From: Spinellus fusiger
Lineage: Eukaryota > Mucoromycota > Mucoromycetes > Mucorales > Phycomycetaceae
Assembly: GCA_025094145.1 (NCBI GenBank)
Contig: JALLLS010000002.1
Location: forward strand, 1,108,638 to 1,172,637
Direction of reading: 5' to 3'
DNA length: 64,000 bases
Shown: piece by piece, positions 10,617-20,800 of the stretch
Layout: the number at the start of each line of letters is the position of its first letter
How positions within the stretch are numbered: the stretch's first letter is position 1
Notes under the pieces: model-generated
What the model was told of the DNA's origin: nothing
What the model saw: the letters and a program-made list of their open reading frames with translations, nothing else
Databases searched by the model: none
Program-made: the position numbers and the translations under genes

Positions 10617-13600
10617 ATGGATTATGTGGGGAAGCTGAGCAGTTTATTCTCTTCTGTTCATAACTTTTATAATGAAATAAATCCAGCAACACTGTCAGGG
10701 GCTATTGATATTGTTGTAGTGGAGCAGCAGGATGGAGAACTCGCATGTTCACCATTCCATATACGGTTTGGTAAATTATCCGTACTTATGCCTCAGGAGA
10801 AAAAGGTAAACAAAACAAAACAAAACAGACAAAATAATATAATATACAATATACAATATACAATATACAATATACAATATACAATATACAATATACAATA
10901 TACAATATACAATATACAATATACAATATACAATATACAATATACAATATACAATATACAATATACAATATACAATATACAATATACAATATACAATATA
11001 CAATATACAATATACAATATACAATATACAATATACAATATACAATATACAATATACAATATACAATATACAATATATAATATATAATATGGTGTGTTTT
11101 ATAGGTGGTTATGAAAATCAATGGAGAACAAGTACCTTATCTTATGAAAGTGGGAGAAGCAGGAGAAGCATTTTTTGTGTTTGAGACAGAACATGAAGTA
11201 CCAGAAGAATTCCAAACATCTCCCATTCTTGGGGCTATTCCTGAGAGCAAAACAGACGAGGTAAGTAGAAGAAAACAGTAGAATAGGTAGGGATGGGGCC
11301 TTTTTATTTATTTACTCTACTCATAGGATCCACCATACTTGGACATTGGAGAATCAAAAGATCAGAGTAGGTGGACCCTTTCTTCTTCTTATAAGAAAGA
11401 AGGATTGTTTACATATGTCTATTAGACACAACAGAGGATGAAGCAAAGAAGAAGGACATGTTTGAGGATGAAGCAGAAATAGATCCAAACATGAAGATAC
11501 GTATACCAGCCGAATTGCAATCACCCAAGATGATCATTGAGGAGCAGATGGATAAGGTAGTAACTAAGATCGACCACTACCCATCCACCCACCACCATGA
11601 ATCGGTGCCTGATCCTTCACTCCAAACAGAAGAGCCCGCCTGCATTGATGTAAAGGAACAAAAACAGGAACATGAACATGAACATGAACAGAAACATGAA
11701 CAGAAACAGGAACAGAAACAGGAACAGGAACAGGAGGAGGAAGCACCAAAGAATGACCTGGTGATAATGGAAGATGGCTCTACTGTGCTAGAAAGAATCA
11801 TTCCCGAGGCAATCACCACCACAACCATTGCTAAAGAGACATTTGTTGTTCGTCCTGCTGGGGGTGATATCTACAATACATGGATGGATGTCACGCATAC
11901 TTCTGTACACAACCGTGAAGATGGGACCTGTGACGAGGGAGATGTGTCCTCCAATGTAGACCATGCACGGGGAGATCATGAATCCATCGTGCTTGATATT
12001 GCGGGTTACAAGACAGGAGAAGGTGCATGGAATAAGGACAGGACAAGAGACATGGAAGAGCCGACTGTGCTGGAGGGAGAAGAGAGAGTGGCTTCCCCAC
12101 AGAGACTGGACAGCGGCAGAGAAGAAGAGGATCAAGAGAAAGAAGACAAGGACGCCATGCCATTGGAGATGCCACTGACAGTCAATGGTACAGAATCAAC
12201 ACAGCCCACCCAGCAAAAGTCATCTTGGGGCTGGGGATTGACTCGCAGAAGAATGACCAATGAGTCCATAGAGCCTAAAAAGACAGAAAACAAAGAGGAA
12301 AAAGAAGTCGAAACCAAGGCAGAAAGAGAGCCAAAGGAAACAAAAGAAACACGCACAAAGAAGAACAAAATCCACTTGTTGCCTGGACAGACCTATCGTA
12401 TCGAGATGAGCTTGTGTGGACTCTCTGCCTTTGGATCAGTAGAAGAAGACAATGCTAAAGTATTCCAAAAACACCAGATAACATACGACAACTTTACGCA
12501 CAACCCAAATCTACTGAACGATCCCCGCCTTGTGTTTCGCTATGAACGGCGCTATTATGCTGCTGGTCGCAAGGGCCCTCTGTTTACTTCTCTGCTTTTG
12601 TTCAGTGAGCCCTTGACAGAGGGACATCAGGAAAACATACAGGAAGAAGCCCCAAAGGTGTCTGACAGCAGAGAATCGTACCTGTTTGGCAAGGGATGGC
12701 GTCAATGGCTCAGTCGATCCTCAGTAGCAGCCCCCAGTGTAGAAGCCGAGAAATTGAGCCAAGTGGGCAGTGCATCTCTTCTTCCTACAAGCAAGAATGA
12801 GACCACCACATTCACCACCACCACAATGACGACGTCTGTGGGATGGACTCCTGATCATAAACACCCTGAAGAAGCCCATGAAGTGCCTCGTAAGAACTAC
12901 GCAAAGACACTGCGACTGACATCGGACCAGCTCAAGAGTCTTCACCTTAAAAAGGGAGTCAACACCATCTCCTTTTCTGTTTCCTCGGCCTACCAGGGGA
13001 CTGCTACCTGTGCTGCCAAGATATTCTACTGGGACCATGACATCCAAATTGTTATTTCTGATATTGACGGCACCATCACCAAGTCAGACACATTGGGCCA
13101 TGTCTTCACCATGATTGGCAAGGACTGGACCCACAATGGAGTGGCCAAGCTGTACACAGACATCCACAACAATGCCTACCACTTTCTGTATCTTACCAGT
13201 CGAGCCATTGGACAGGCAGACTATACACGCGACTATCTTCGAAAGGTAGAGCAGAACAAGTACCAGCTTCCTGATGGGCCTGTGATCATGTCTCCCGATC
13301 GTCTGTTCACCTCACTGCACCGAGAAGTGATTATGCGCAAACCAGAAATGTTCAAAATGGCCTGTCTCAAGGACATCCAGCGCCTGTTTGGTGGCAGAGA
13401 TCCCTTTTATGCTGGGTTTGGCAATCGCATTACAGATGCCATGTCGTACCGCAGTGTGAGTGTTCCTGCCTCACGCATCTTCACCATTGATCCCAACGGA
13501 GAAGTCAAGCTGGAGCTCCTTCAGGGCTTCAAATCCTCCTACCTCCACCTGAATGACCTTGTGGATCAGATCTTCCCGCCGATCAACAAGGCGATTGATG

Positions 13601-14274
13601 AAGTATTCAGTGACTGGAACTTCTGGAAGGCACCCTTGCCTGAGATTGATCTGCCTGAGCTGGATCTGCCACCGACCTCACCCAAGCCCAAGCCTATAGT
13701 ATCCGACCCATCGACCCTTCCCTCTTCTTCTGTGGCGACAGTGACGCACCGCCCCTCCCGCAGTATTCTCCGCAGCTTCACTTCTCGCCCTGCAGAAGCC
13801 AAGAAACCCACCCTGATGGCTTCTGCCAGCACCTCTACACTGCACATCTCTCCAAGTGAATCAGAGAGATCCAAAGCAGACAGCACTGTCAGCACCCATA
13901 GTGGCATGGACACTGACAAGATAGACCCTGCCAAACTAGATGCCAGTGACCTATCCTCACTACTAGACAAGTCAGACCAGGACCAGGACAGTGACCGTGA
14001 CTCTGTTAGATCAGGGAAAAGCACCAGCCATACTTCGCCTGTCAGTTCCAGTATTATGAACAAGGTCATCAGTGGCAGTTTGGGTGTTCGTAGCACCTTG
14101 TCACGTACGTTTTTGTTGGAATCACGCAAGCCAGTGGTAGAGAGTGTCCAACCACAGCCAGCACAGCCAATACAGCCAGCACAGCCAATACAGCAGGTAC
14201 AAGAGGATGATTTTGATTCTGCACTGGATGAGATGGATGATGATCTTGACATGGATACTATTCCATTTATTTGA
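10617..14274 (+). CDS. PAH1: Lipin / Mg2+-dependent phosphatidate phosphatase (Pah1 family)
   Basis: Dephosphorylates phosphatidic acid to diacylglycerol at the ER/nuclear envelope, controlling triacylglycerol versus phospholipid synthesis. My model has four exons: 10617-10805, 11105-11260, 11327-11366 and 11426-14274 (1077 aa, all phases agree). The N-LIP domain comes first (MDYVGKLSSLFSSV, IDIVVVEQQDGELACSPFHI, GEAGEAFFVFET). The C-terminal LNS2/HAD catalytic domain carries the DxDGT motif (DIDGT, residues 674-678) followed by LTSRAIGQA and GFGNRITDAMSY. Between them lies a long low-complexity linker with an E/Q/K/H-rich tract near 11653-11740, and after the catalytic domain a Ser/Pro-rich, acidic tail. 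Intron 1 is unusually long because it contains a heptanucleotide array. At 1077 aa it is longer than yeast Pah1 (about 860), through the disordered regions. Confidence 0.95.
10841..11076. repeat. Heptanucleotide microsatellite in lipin intron 1
   Basis: About 33 nearly perfect tandem copies of AATATAC fill most of the 299-nt intron 1 (10806-11104). Because 7 is not a multiple of 3 and no permutation gives a stop, all forward frames stay open across the array; the reverse strand is open too. Those open frames are artefacts of the repeat. Confidence 0.95.
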
Positions 14275-14340
14275 TTTTATCCTTCGTATATAATAGTTCA
14301 TTTCTTTTCATGATAAACAAACATGCATCTAGCCTTCATT

Positions 14341-14457
14341 TATTATTATTATTATTATTACTGTTACTGCTACTGTTACTGTTACTGCTACTGTTACTGT
14401 TACTGCTACTGTTACTGTTATTATTACTGTTATTATTACTGTTATTACTATTATTTA
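14341..14457. repeat. TTA / CTGTTA trinucleotide array in lipin 3' region
   Basis: An interrupted trinucleotide array (TTA, then mixed CTG and TTA units) starts about 65 bp after the lipin stop codon, probably within its 3' UTR. It creates spurious poly-Leu and poly-Asn/Ser reading frames on the two strands. Confidence 0.9.
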
Positions 14458-14908
14458 GTAGAGATGCTATAGACACCTCTGTCTTGTAGAACACCTTTGG
14501 CCCATGATAACCAGGGAAATGGCCTGTCTTTCCATATGACCTTGCTGCATTGTTCTGTTTTCTGCCTTTCCATCTCCACCTGTTCCTTTTTCTATTTCTT
14601 GTGTTGCATCCATGCATGTGCACTTGAGCCAATCATCTCATACGTTGCCATGGGTAACACACCTACCTACCCTTCCATGGATCCTTATTGATAACCCACT
14701 CATGTTGCTATGCATGTGTGCAACCCTACATGACATGTCTATCCTTTTCTCTCTCTCTCTCTCTTTATAGATAGATGGATAGGTAGATAAATAAATAAAT
14801 AGACAGAACAGAAAGAAAGAAAGAAAGGAGAAAAGAGAGTATGTTTATTCTCTTACAACAAGATTATATAAATATATACACACACAACACACAACACACA
14901 ACACATTG

Positions 14909-15223
14909 TTATTCATCAAAGACAGCATTGATGGAGGGCCCTGTGGAATCATTGGAGCCGTAGGAGAGATAGCCATGGACAGCACCTTCTGTCTCTGCCA
15001 GGTAGTTTTCACTCACAGACTGGCTGTGGTTGTTGTAGAGGGCGTGGATGGGATTGTAGTCTTGTAGGGGTTGGGGTGCATGGGCAATGGGTTGGGGAAT
15101 AGAAGGAATCACCGTATAATGCATGGAAGAACCCCAAGCACGACCAGAGACACGACCAGAGACACGACCAGAGACACGACCAGAGACACGTGCAGCAGAG
15201 AGAAGAGACAGGCAAAAGGACAT
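14909..15223 (-). CDS. Hypothetical small protein with RVSG repeats (104 aa)
   Basis: I do not recognise this protein. The chosen start (15223) opens MSFCLSLLSAARVSG, a short hydrophobic, Arg-containing N-terminus that could be a mitochondrial or secretory presequence. Four RVSG units encoded by a 12-bp tandem repeat follow. The remainder is better-than-random coding sequence with motifs IPSIPQPIAHAPQPL, YNPIHALYNNHSQS and GYLSYGSNDSTGPS, ending FDE-stop. The frame stays open far upstream of this ATG, but that part is simple-sequence translation and unlikely to be real. It converges tail-to-tail with lipin about 630 bp away. Confidence 0.5.
   Translation of the reverse strand: MSFCLSLLSAARVSGRVSGRVSGRVSGRAWGSSMHYTVIPSIPQPIAHAPQPLQDYNPIHALYNNHSQSVSENYLAETEGAVHGYLSYGSNDSTGPSINAVFDE
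15140..15187. repeat. 12-bp tandem repeat, four copies
   Basis: The unit CACGACCAGAGA is repeated four times in perfect register and encodes the RVSG repeats of the minus-strand small protein. Since 12 is divisible by 3, copy-number change would keep the frame. Confidence 0.9.
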
Positions 15224-15793
15224 GCTAGAAAGAACAGACAGGAAGAAAATAAAAGAGTAGTGAGGAAAAGGGGAGTGTCTTATTTCTCTTTTTATATGCA
15301 AAAATAGTAAGAAAATAAATATGTCCTTTCTGTATTGCCAATTAGAAAGTAGAGTGAGTGAATGAGTAGATGAATGAGCAAGATGAGTGGTTGAATAAGT
15401 AGAATGAGCGAATATGAGCGAATGAACAACAGCAACAACAGCAACAGCAACAGCAGCAACAACAACAATAACAAAATTACTACACTTCTTGTCTTCTCCA
15501 CCCCCCTTTTTTCTTTTTCTTTTTCTTTTTTCTTTTTCTTTTTTCTTTCTTTTTTCCTTTGAATGGTGTGCGTGTGAAGAAATTTCTTTCTTTTGTACTG
15601 TCCATTTATGCAGCCTATGAAATGACAGGAAACCCCTCCCAATGTCCAACACTACTAACGCCTTAATTTCCCACCTTCTCCCCAACCAACCAACCCCCCC
15701 ATCTCCCCCCTTCACTGTGCTTGGAAACCTTATCCGTGCCTCGGATCCATTGACTTTCTCGGATCCATTGACTTTTATGGAGATGGAATGCAT

Positions 15794-16356
15794 TTATTGC
15801 TGGTGCTGCTTCCATTTCAAATAGGCTATGGAGTGGGCTGAGCCAGAAAGAGGCATCACATTGACAGGCGGACCAGCAAACCATAAGAGTGGGCTCTCTG
15901 CTTGACGTTGATAGGTGGAAACTAATGACCCCACAGAACAATGAGTGAGAGAGATATCTCCTTCTATATATGGATAGTGTATCTATAGTGTATGTATATT
16001 CTATTTACTCTATCTACCCTATCTATCCTATCTACCCTATCTACTCTATCTACTCTATCTACTCTATCTACTCTACTCTATTGGAGGGAAAAACAGAGTC
16101 TTTGTTTATTGGTCTGGAGAATGACTTTACCTACAGCTGCAGGAATTCGCTCATAGTGCGGGTTAGAACGGCTAGTCTCTGTCACTGCAGCTGCAGCTAC
16201 TGCTGGATAAGAATAAGGGTAGCTTTGGTTATTATAATAAGACTGCTGTTGTTGTTGTTGTTGTGGTGGTGGTTGTGATGGTTGTGATGGTTGCTGCTGC
16301 TGCTGCTGCTGCTGTGGTTGTGAGTGACCATAGTTGGCATAAGAGCCTTGGTACAT
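15794..16356 (-). CDS. Hypothetical Gln-rich protein (117 aa, two exons)
   Basis: Exon 1 (16356-16131) encodes MYQGSYANYGHSQPQ, two polyglutamine tracts separated by Ser/Pro, a Tyr/Asn-rich part, then ETSRSNPHYERIPAAV. A donor G|GTAAAG at 16130 and an acceptor TTAG at 15922 bound a 209-nt intron. Exon 2 (15921-15794) continues in phase with STYQRQAESPLLWFAGPP, VNVMPLSGSAHSIAYLKWK and a short HQQ end. The conserved-looking LLWFAGPP and YLKWK segments argue for a real protein; the family is not one I can name. Without splicing, exon 1 would read through to a stop at 16078. The gene is divergent from the EIF1AD gene. Confidence 0.6.
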
Positions 16357-16714
16357 GGCGTAAAGAAAAGAAGTAACGTCACCTTATACTTCTGGTGTGG
16401 ACTGGCTTGACATATGGGATTTTCATGACTGCTTTCCTCCATAGCGCCTTGCTTGCTTTGTCTCATCCCTAAAATAATAGATACTACTTGTAGAATGGCA
16501 TTGGCAGAGGAGGAGACATAAACACACACATACACACACACTAACAAACATCTTTTGTCTGCATAGAAAGAATAGGTAGACAATAAATAAAATTCATTTT
16601 CAACCAACATCCATGCACTTGTCTAGTTCAACAGGCTTAAATCAGTGGCTTATGACTTGCAATTTTAATCCTTCAGACCTCTTTACAGTGCTATGAAGCA
16701 GTCAATAGTACACC
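16357..16714. promoter_or_regulatory. Shared divergent promoter region
   Basis: The 358 bp separate the start codons of the Gln-rich gene (minus) and the EIF1AD gene (plus). A GT/CA-rich stretch (about 16520-16545) and AT-rich DNA are visible, with no clear TATA box on either side. The arrangement implies a bidirectional promoter; this is inferred from position only. Confidence 0.4.
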
Positions 16715-17590
16715 ATGGGAAAAAAAGGCAGTGGACGCAACACATTAGAGACAGAGGACTTTGTGCTTGAAGAAGGATCCAGCCAAAACTACGCCAGATC
16801 TTTAGGACCACGCGGTAACCACCAGCACCAAGTAGAGTATGCGGATGGCACACAGACACTGGTCGTATTGCCACCCAAGTTCCGTAATACGATATGGGTG
16901 AAGAGAGGTGAGGAAAGAAAGAAAGAGAGTCATTAGATCATGGAATTCATCAGTGGATAATATACTAGGTCACTATGTTATTGTGGATCCTATGGCAGGA
17001 ACCACTTCTGATAAAGTAGGAGGAGAAATCATCCAAGTCTTGTTTCCTCAGCATATCAAGTGGTTAAAACAGGCAGGGAAATGGTAGGAGACACTAAGAA
17101 ATAGAATAAGAGAGACTAAGTGTCCTAGGCCTGATCATTTTGATCGTAAAGAAGAACAGAGTGAAGAAGAGGCAGAGGCAGAGGAGGTAGAGGAGGAGGA
17201 AGAGGAGGAGGAAGATGATTTATTCGTCAATAACAATCGTCCTATTATGTCTGGTACTGAGAGTGAGGAAGAAAGTGAGGAAGAAGACAGTGAAGAAGAA
17301 GAGACAAAAGGAATTTCTCACTAGAGAATAACTCTTCTCTTCTTCCTCACGATGGAGATATCCTTAATAATAATAGAGTAACTTGGTCAAGAGTCTTTAA
17401 CATTTAAAATACCAGTCTATCTATTTAGCTCATCATTGTGCCTGTCTATTTGTTATTGATCTTACAGTCCAACTCTAATAATAATAATAATAATAATATT
17501 CTATTGCCTCAAACAACACAAGTAAAACTGCAAAGGCACCTGATACCTATGGAAGATAGACCAGCAGAAGAGATTCTTCTTGTGCAATGA
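16715..17590 (+). CDS. EIF1AD: EIF1AD-like S1/IF1-fold RNA-binding protein
   Basis: A relative of translation factor eIF1A found as EIF1AD in animals; its precise role in fungi is uncertain. Exons 16715-16907, 16969-17083 and 17129 onward are in phase (introns of 61 and 45 nt). The OB-fold core reads YARSLGPRGNHQHQVEYADG, VVLPPKFRNTIWVKRG, HYVIVDPMAGT and IIQVLFPQHIKWLKQAGKWP. An acidic Glu-rich tail follows (DDLFVNNNRPIMSG). Two 3' ends are possible: reading on to a stop at 17322-17324 gives 167 aa with a Glu/Ser tail; splicing 17263-17324 and 17378-17467 (both GT-AG, phases fit) gives exons 17325-17377 and 17468-17590 with an Asn-rich tail ending RPAEEILLVQ. The span given covers both. It converges with the P5 ATPase gene 296 bp away. 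Confidence 0.85.
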
Positions 17591-17886
17591 CAAGAGGAGG
17601 TGGTTAACAACAAGACACATGAAAGACAAAGGTAGGCTTCTGTTTGTAGAATTACTCTACAGACCTTTTTTCATGAGAGAGTGGGTGATGGCATGTGTAT
17701 CCTAGTATTCTTACTGCATACCCATAGAAAAGAGAGAAAAGAAAAAAAAAGAAAAAAAGAAAAGATGGATAGATCATTCAAACATCAAGGACATATAAAC
17801 ATTAATAAAGATAAAGTAGAAATAATAAACGATGAATAATAGACGATACACGATAGACGATACACGGTGAACAATAAACAATTCTA

Positions 17887-20800
17887 TCAAAAAAGAATGC
17901 TCTCTATCGATGTTAAACGCTTTACAGGATACTTCTTAGCTAGCCATGCATGCACAGGTCCAACCACAACCAAACGCTCATAGAAAAGCCCTGCTGCAAT
18001 ATTCCCAAGACACAAACCCCATAGCTTCCATCGAAAATCCCAAGGCAAGACATTGTGCCCAAGAGGAGTGTTGTAGGCTTCAATATAGACAGAAGGTGCA
18101 GCATAGCCTATCTCTTCTAGGACAGATTTTGTACCGCAGTTGAAACGGAACAGACAGCCAAAGGGATTAGGGTCTGCTATAAGCCAGTAAGAGACAAACA
18201 AAAGGTAGACCAACCAAAGAAACACCAGAGTATAGTTTCTCCACCAGCTTTGGCGGAACTTGTAGCCAAAGTTAAAGACAGCAGCGTTGTTGATGAACTG
18301 GTAAAGACAGACAATAGCCAGTACTTCTGCTTCATAGTTATCTGCAAGCAACCACCATTTTGATATGTCCACTGCTGAACTATCGAATTCATTGCAGCGA
18401 AACCAGCCTAATAATAATAAATAATAATAACAATAAATAAAGGGACACCATGTCAATAGATGCGTCAATGGAGATCTGTCTTGTCAGAACAACTTACTCT
18501 GTTTAAACAACATCACAAAGGCACTGATAAGAAATAGCCAATTAATAGCCACTAAACCAATACAGGAAGCAAGCGTCTGATAACCAAGCAAGCGTGCAGT
18601 GGGCCGGTGGTTCTCAAGACGAGTGGCAGCCTTGGACTGGGATACTGCCCACGTCAAAAGAACAGTAATCAACACATCAATAGCAATCCACACATACTGA
18701 GACATGGTAATAGAAAAGTAAAATGTAAAAATCTTGAGCATCATCATCACTTGGCCATAGAGAATAAGATACTTGTAGCATGTAAGGGAAGTAGCCAACG
18801 CAGCTCTTCCTTGCCGTATTAACTCAACACAAGATCGAACACTGCGATGACTTGTACTAAAGGGAGAGACAATAGAGGCCTCGGCATCCGACATGGCAAT
18901 TCCAACATGAGCAGCACGCAGGGCACCACAGTCATTACCACCATCTCCTGTCATGGCAGTAATACCACGCTCCATATGCATCTGAACACATCTGACCTTT
19001 CCATTGGGAGTCATACGAGCAAAGACACGAGTGTCTAATAGATAAGAGCGCATCTTATTGCACTCCACTAGCCATTGGAAGGCTTTACCAGTGACAGCAA
19101 GTTCAACAGGCGTATGGTCTCGGTTAGCAAGATAATCCTCCACTCTCACATTGGGAGAGAGATCAGGTTCATCTACATCTGTCCACACAACGTGTTGGGT
19201 CACTGTATCTAGATCCCCCAGAAGCACCTTGGACCCTGGTGCGATCATACCACATTGACGGGCAATGTAGACACCCGTCAGTGCAGTGTCGCCTGTAACC
19301 ATGATCGTGCGTGTGCCTCCTCGCTTGAGTTCGGCAATGTTTTCGGCTGTATCGTCTTTTAATTGATTCTTGAAGAGAATTAGACCAGCAAAGTCAAGTG
19401 TTTCTTCCATCTGATCACGGTCCCAGTCGAGGAATGCCTGGAGACCCCCTACACGATCCATGTTTATTTCTCGGTGAGCCAAAGCAAGCACGTAGCACCC
19501 TTGGCGGGCTAGATGGGAAGCCATAGCATCATAATCCGTTGGAAGAGAGGACGGAGAACACACTTCTTTTATCTTTTCATAGGCACCTTTGACAAAGACA
19601 TGAACCTTGTTGGTATGAGTGTCCAGTACAGCCACAGACATGGTCATTTTGGCATGGACAAATTCAAATCGTTTGAGGATGTGAACAGGCGCACAATGAA
19701 GTCCAGGAAGTGTCATGGGAGGTACCAATGTATCTACATGAGCAGGATCGTCTTTCTCAGAAGGGTCTTTGAGGGACCAACGTGAAGCACGGAACATTTC
19801 AATGTCTACTGGGTTTCCAATGAACTGGCCATTCAGCGTAGTAACAGCATGACAAGTGGCTAATCCCAATTGCATTATCGTGGGAAGAGTATGGACGTCT
19901 TCTTGCACCGATGCCTCCAAGGTAGGTAGGTGAGATGGAGGTTCATGGTCTGACAGGGTGTCTTTTTTTTTGTTTCTGCCCATGGCTGCTACGGGCATAC
20001 CGCCATAAAACTCAAGGCCTTCCTTTTTCAAGGTGCCTGTTTTATCAAAACAAAACAATTGGACTTTCCCTGCCATAAGAATACGAGGCATGTCTACACA
20101 AAAGATAGCGTGGTTCTTCAATTGATCCGAGGCCACTGATTGTCCTACAACAAGAGCGGCAGGCAGTAATGGAGACACCAACTGAGCAATACAAAACATG
20201 GAATAAAACCATGCACTTGTCCCAGACGTATAAAGCCAAATGGCAAGGCCAAGACATACAAGGCCACAGCAGAGAAGAATGCAAATTACCACTTTGATAT
20301 GTTCATCAAAAATAAACGACACACGGGTAGGAAATAGGATCTTCTTGACCAATTCACCCTTATCTGTACTTGTGCCTGTGCGGAGGACAAGGGCCAAAGG
20401 AGGCTGGTGTTTGTCTTTGGACTGAGCTTGGGCTATTTTTGTACCTGAAAACAGAGTGGAAATCTTGTTGGCGCCTGTAGGATCATACTGTGTGGCGTCG
20501 TGTGGGAGGGGAAATTTCCGAATAGGAAGAGGCTCTCCAGTCAATGAACTCTCATCACAAACAACAATGCCATGAAGAAGAATGGCATCGCAAGGAGAGG
20601 TTTTTCCTTCAGTGATTTGGAATACATCTCCAGGGACGAGGTGGGCGGTCGTCATAGTTTGCCACTGTCCTTGGCGTAGAATATTGATCTTATCAACAAA
20701 TTCAGCCATGTCTTTGATACGTCGTTCAGACCCAAGACGGACAATGACCTTGACAACGGCTGATACCAAAATGATAATTGTGTCGGCAACACCCACTTGC

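Noticed and set aside
10776..11121. Long open frames on both strands over the AATATAC array
   Set aside because: The heptamer contains no stop in any frame; these are repeat artefacts inside a lipin intron.
13566..14252. 228-codon minus-strand frame opposite the lipin C-terminus
   Set aside because: Antisense shadow of a conserved coding exon with Ser/Leu-rich translation and no recognisable domain.
15224..15793. N-terminal extension of the RVSG-repeat protein frame to 294 codons
   Set aside because: The upstream part is translation of simple Lys/Arg and Val/Ala repeat sequence; the ATG at 15223 is the credible start.
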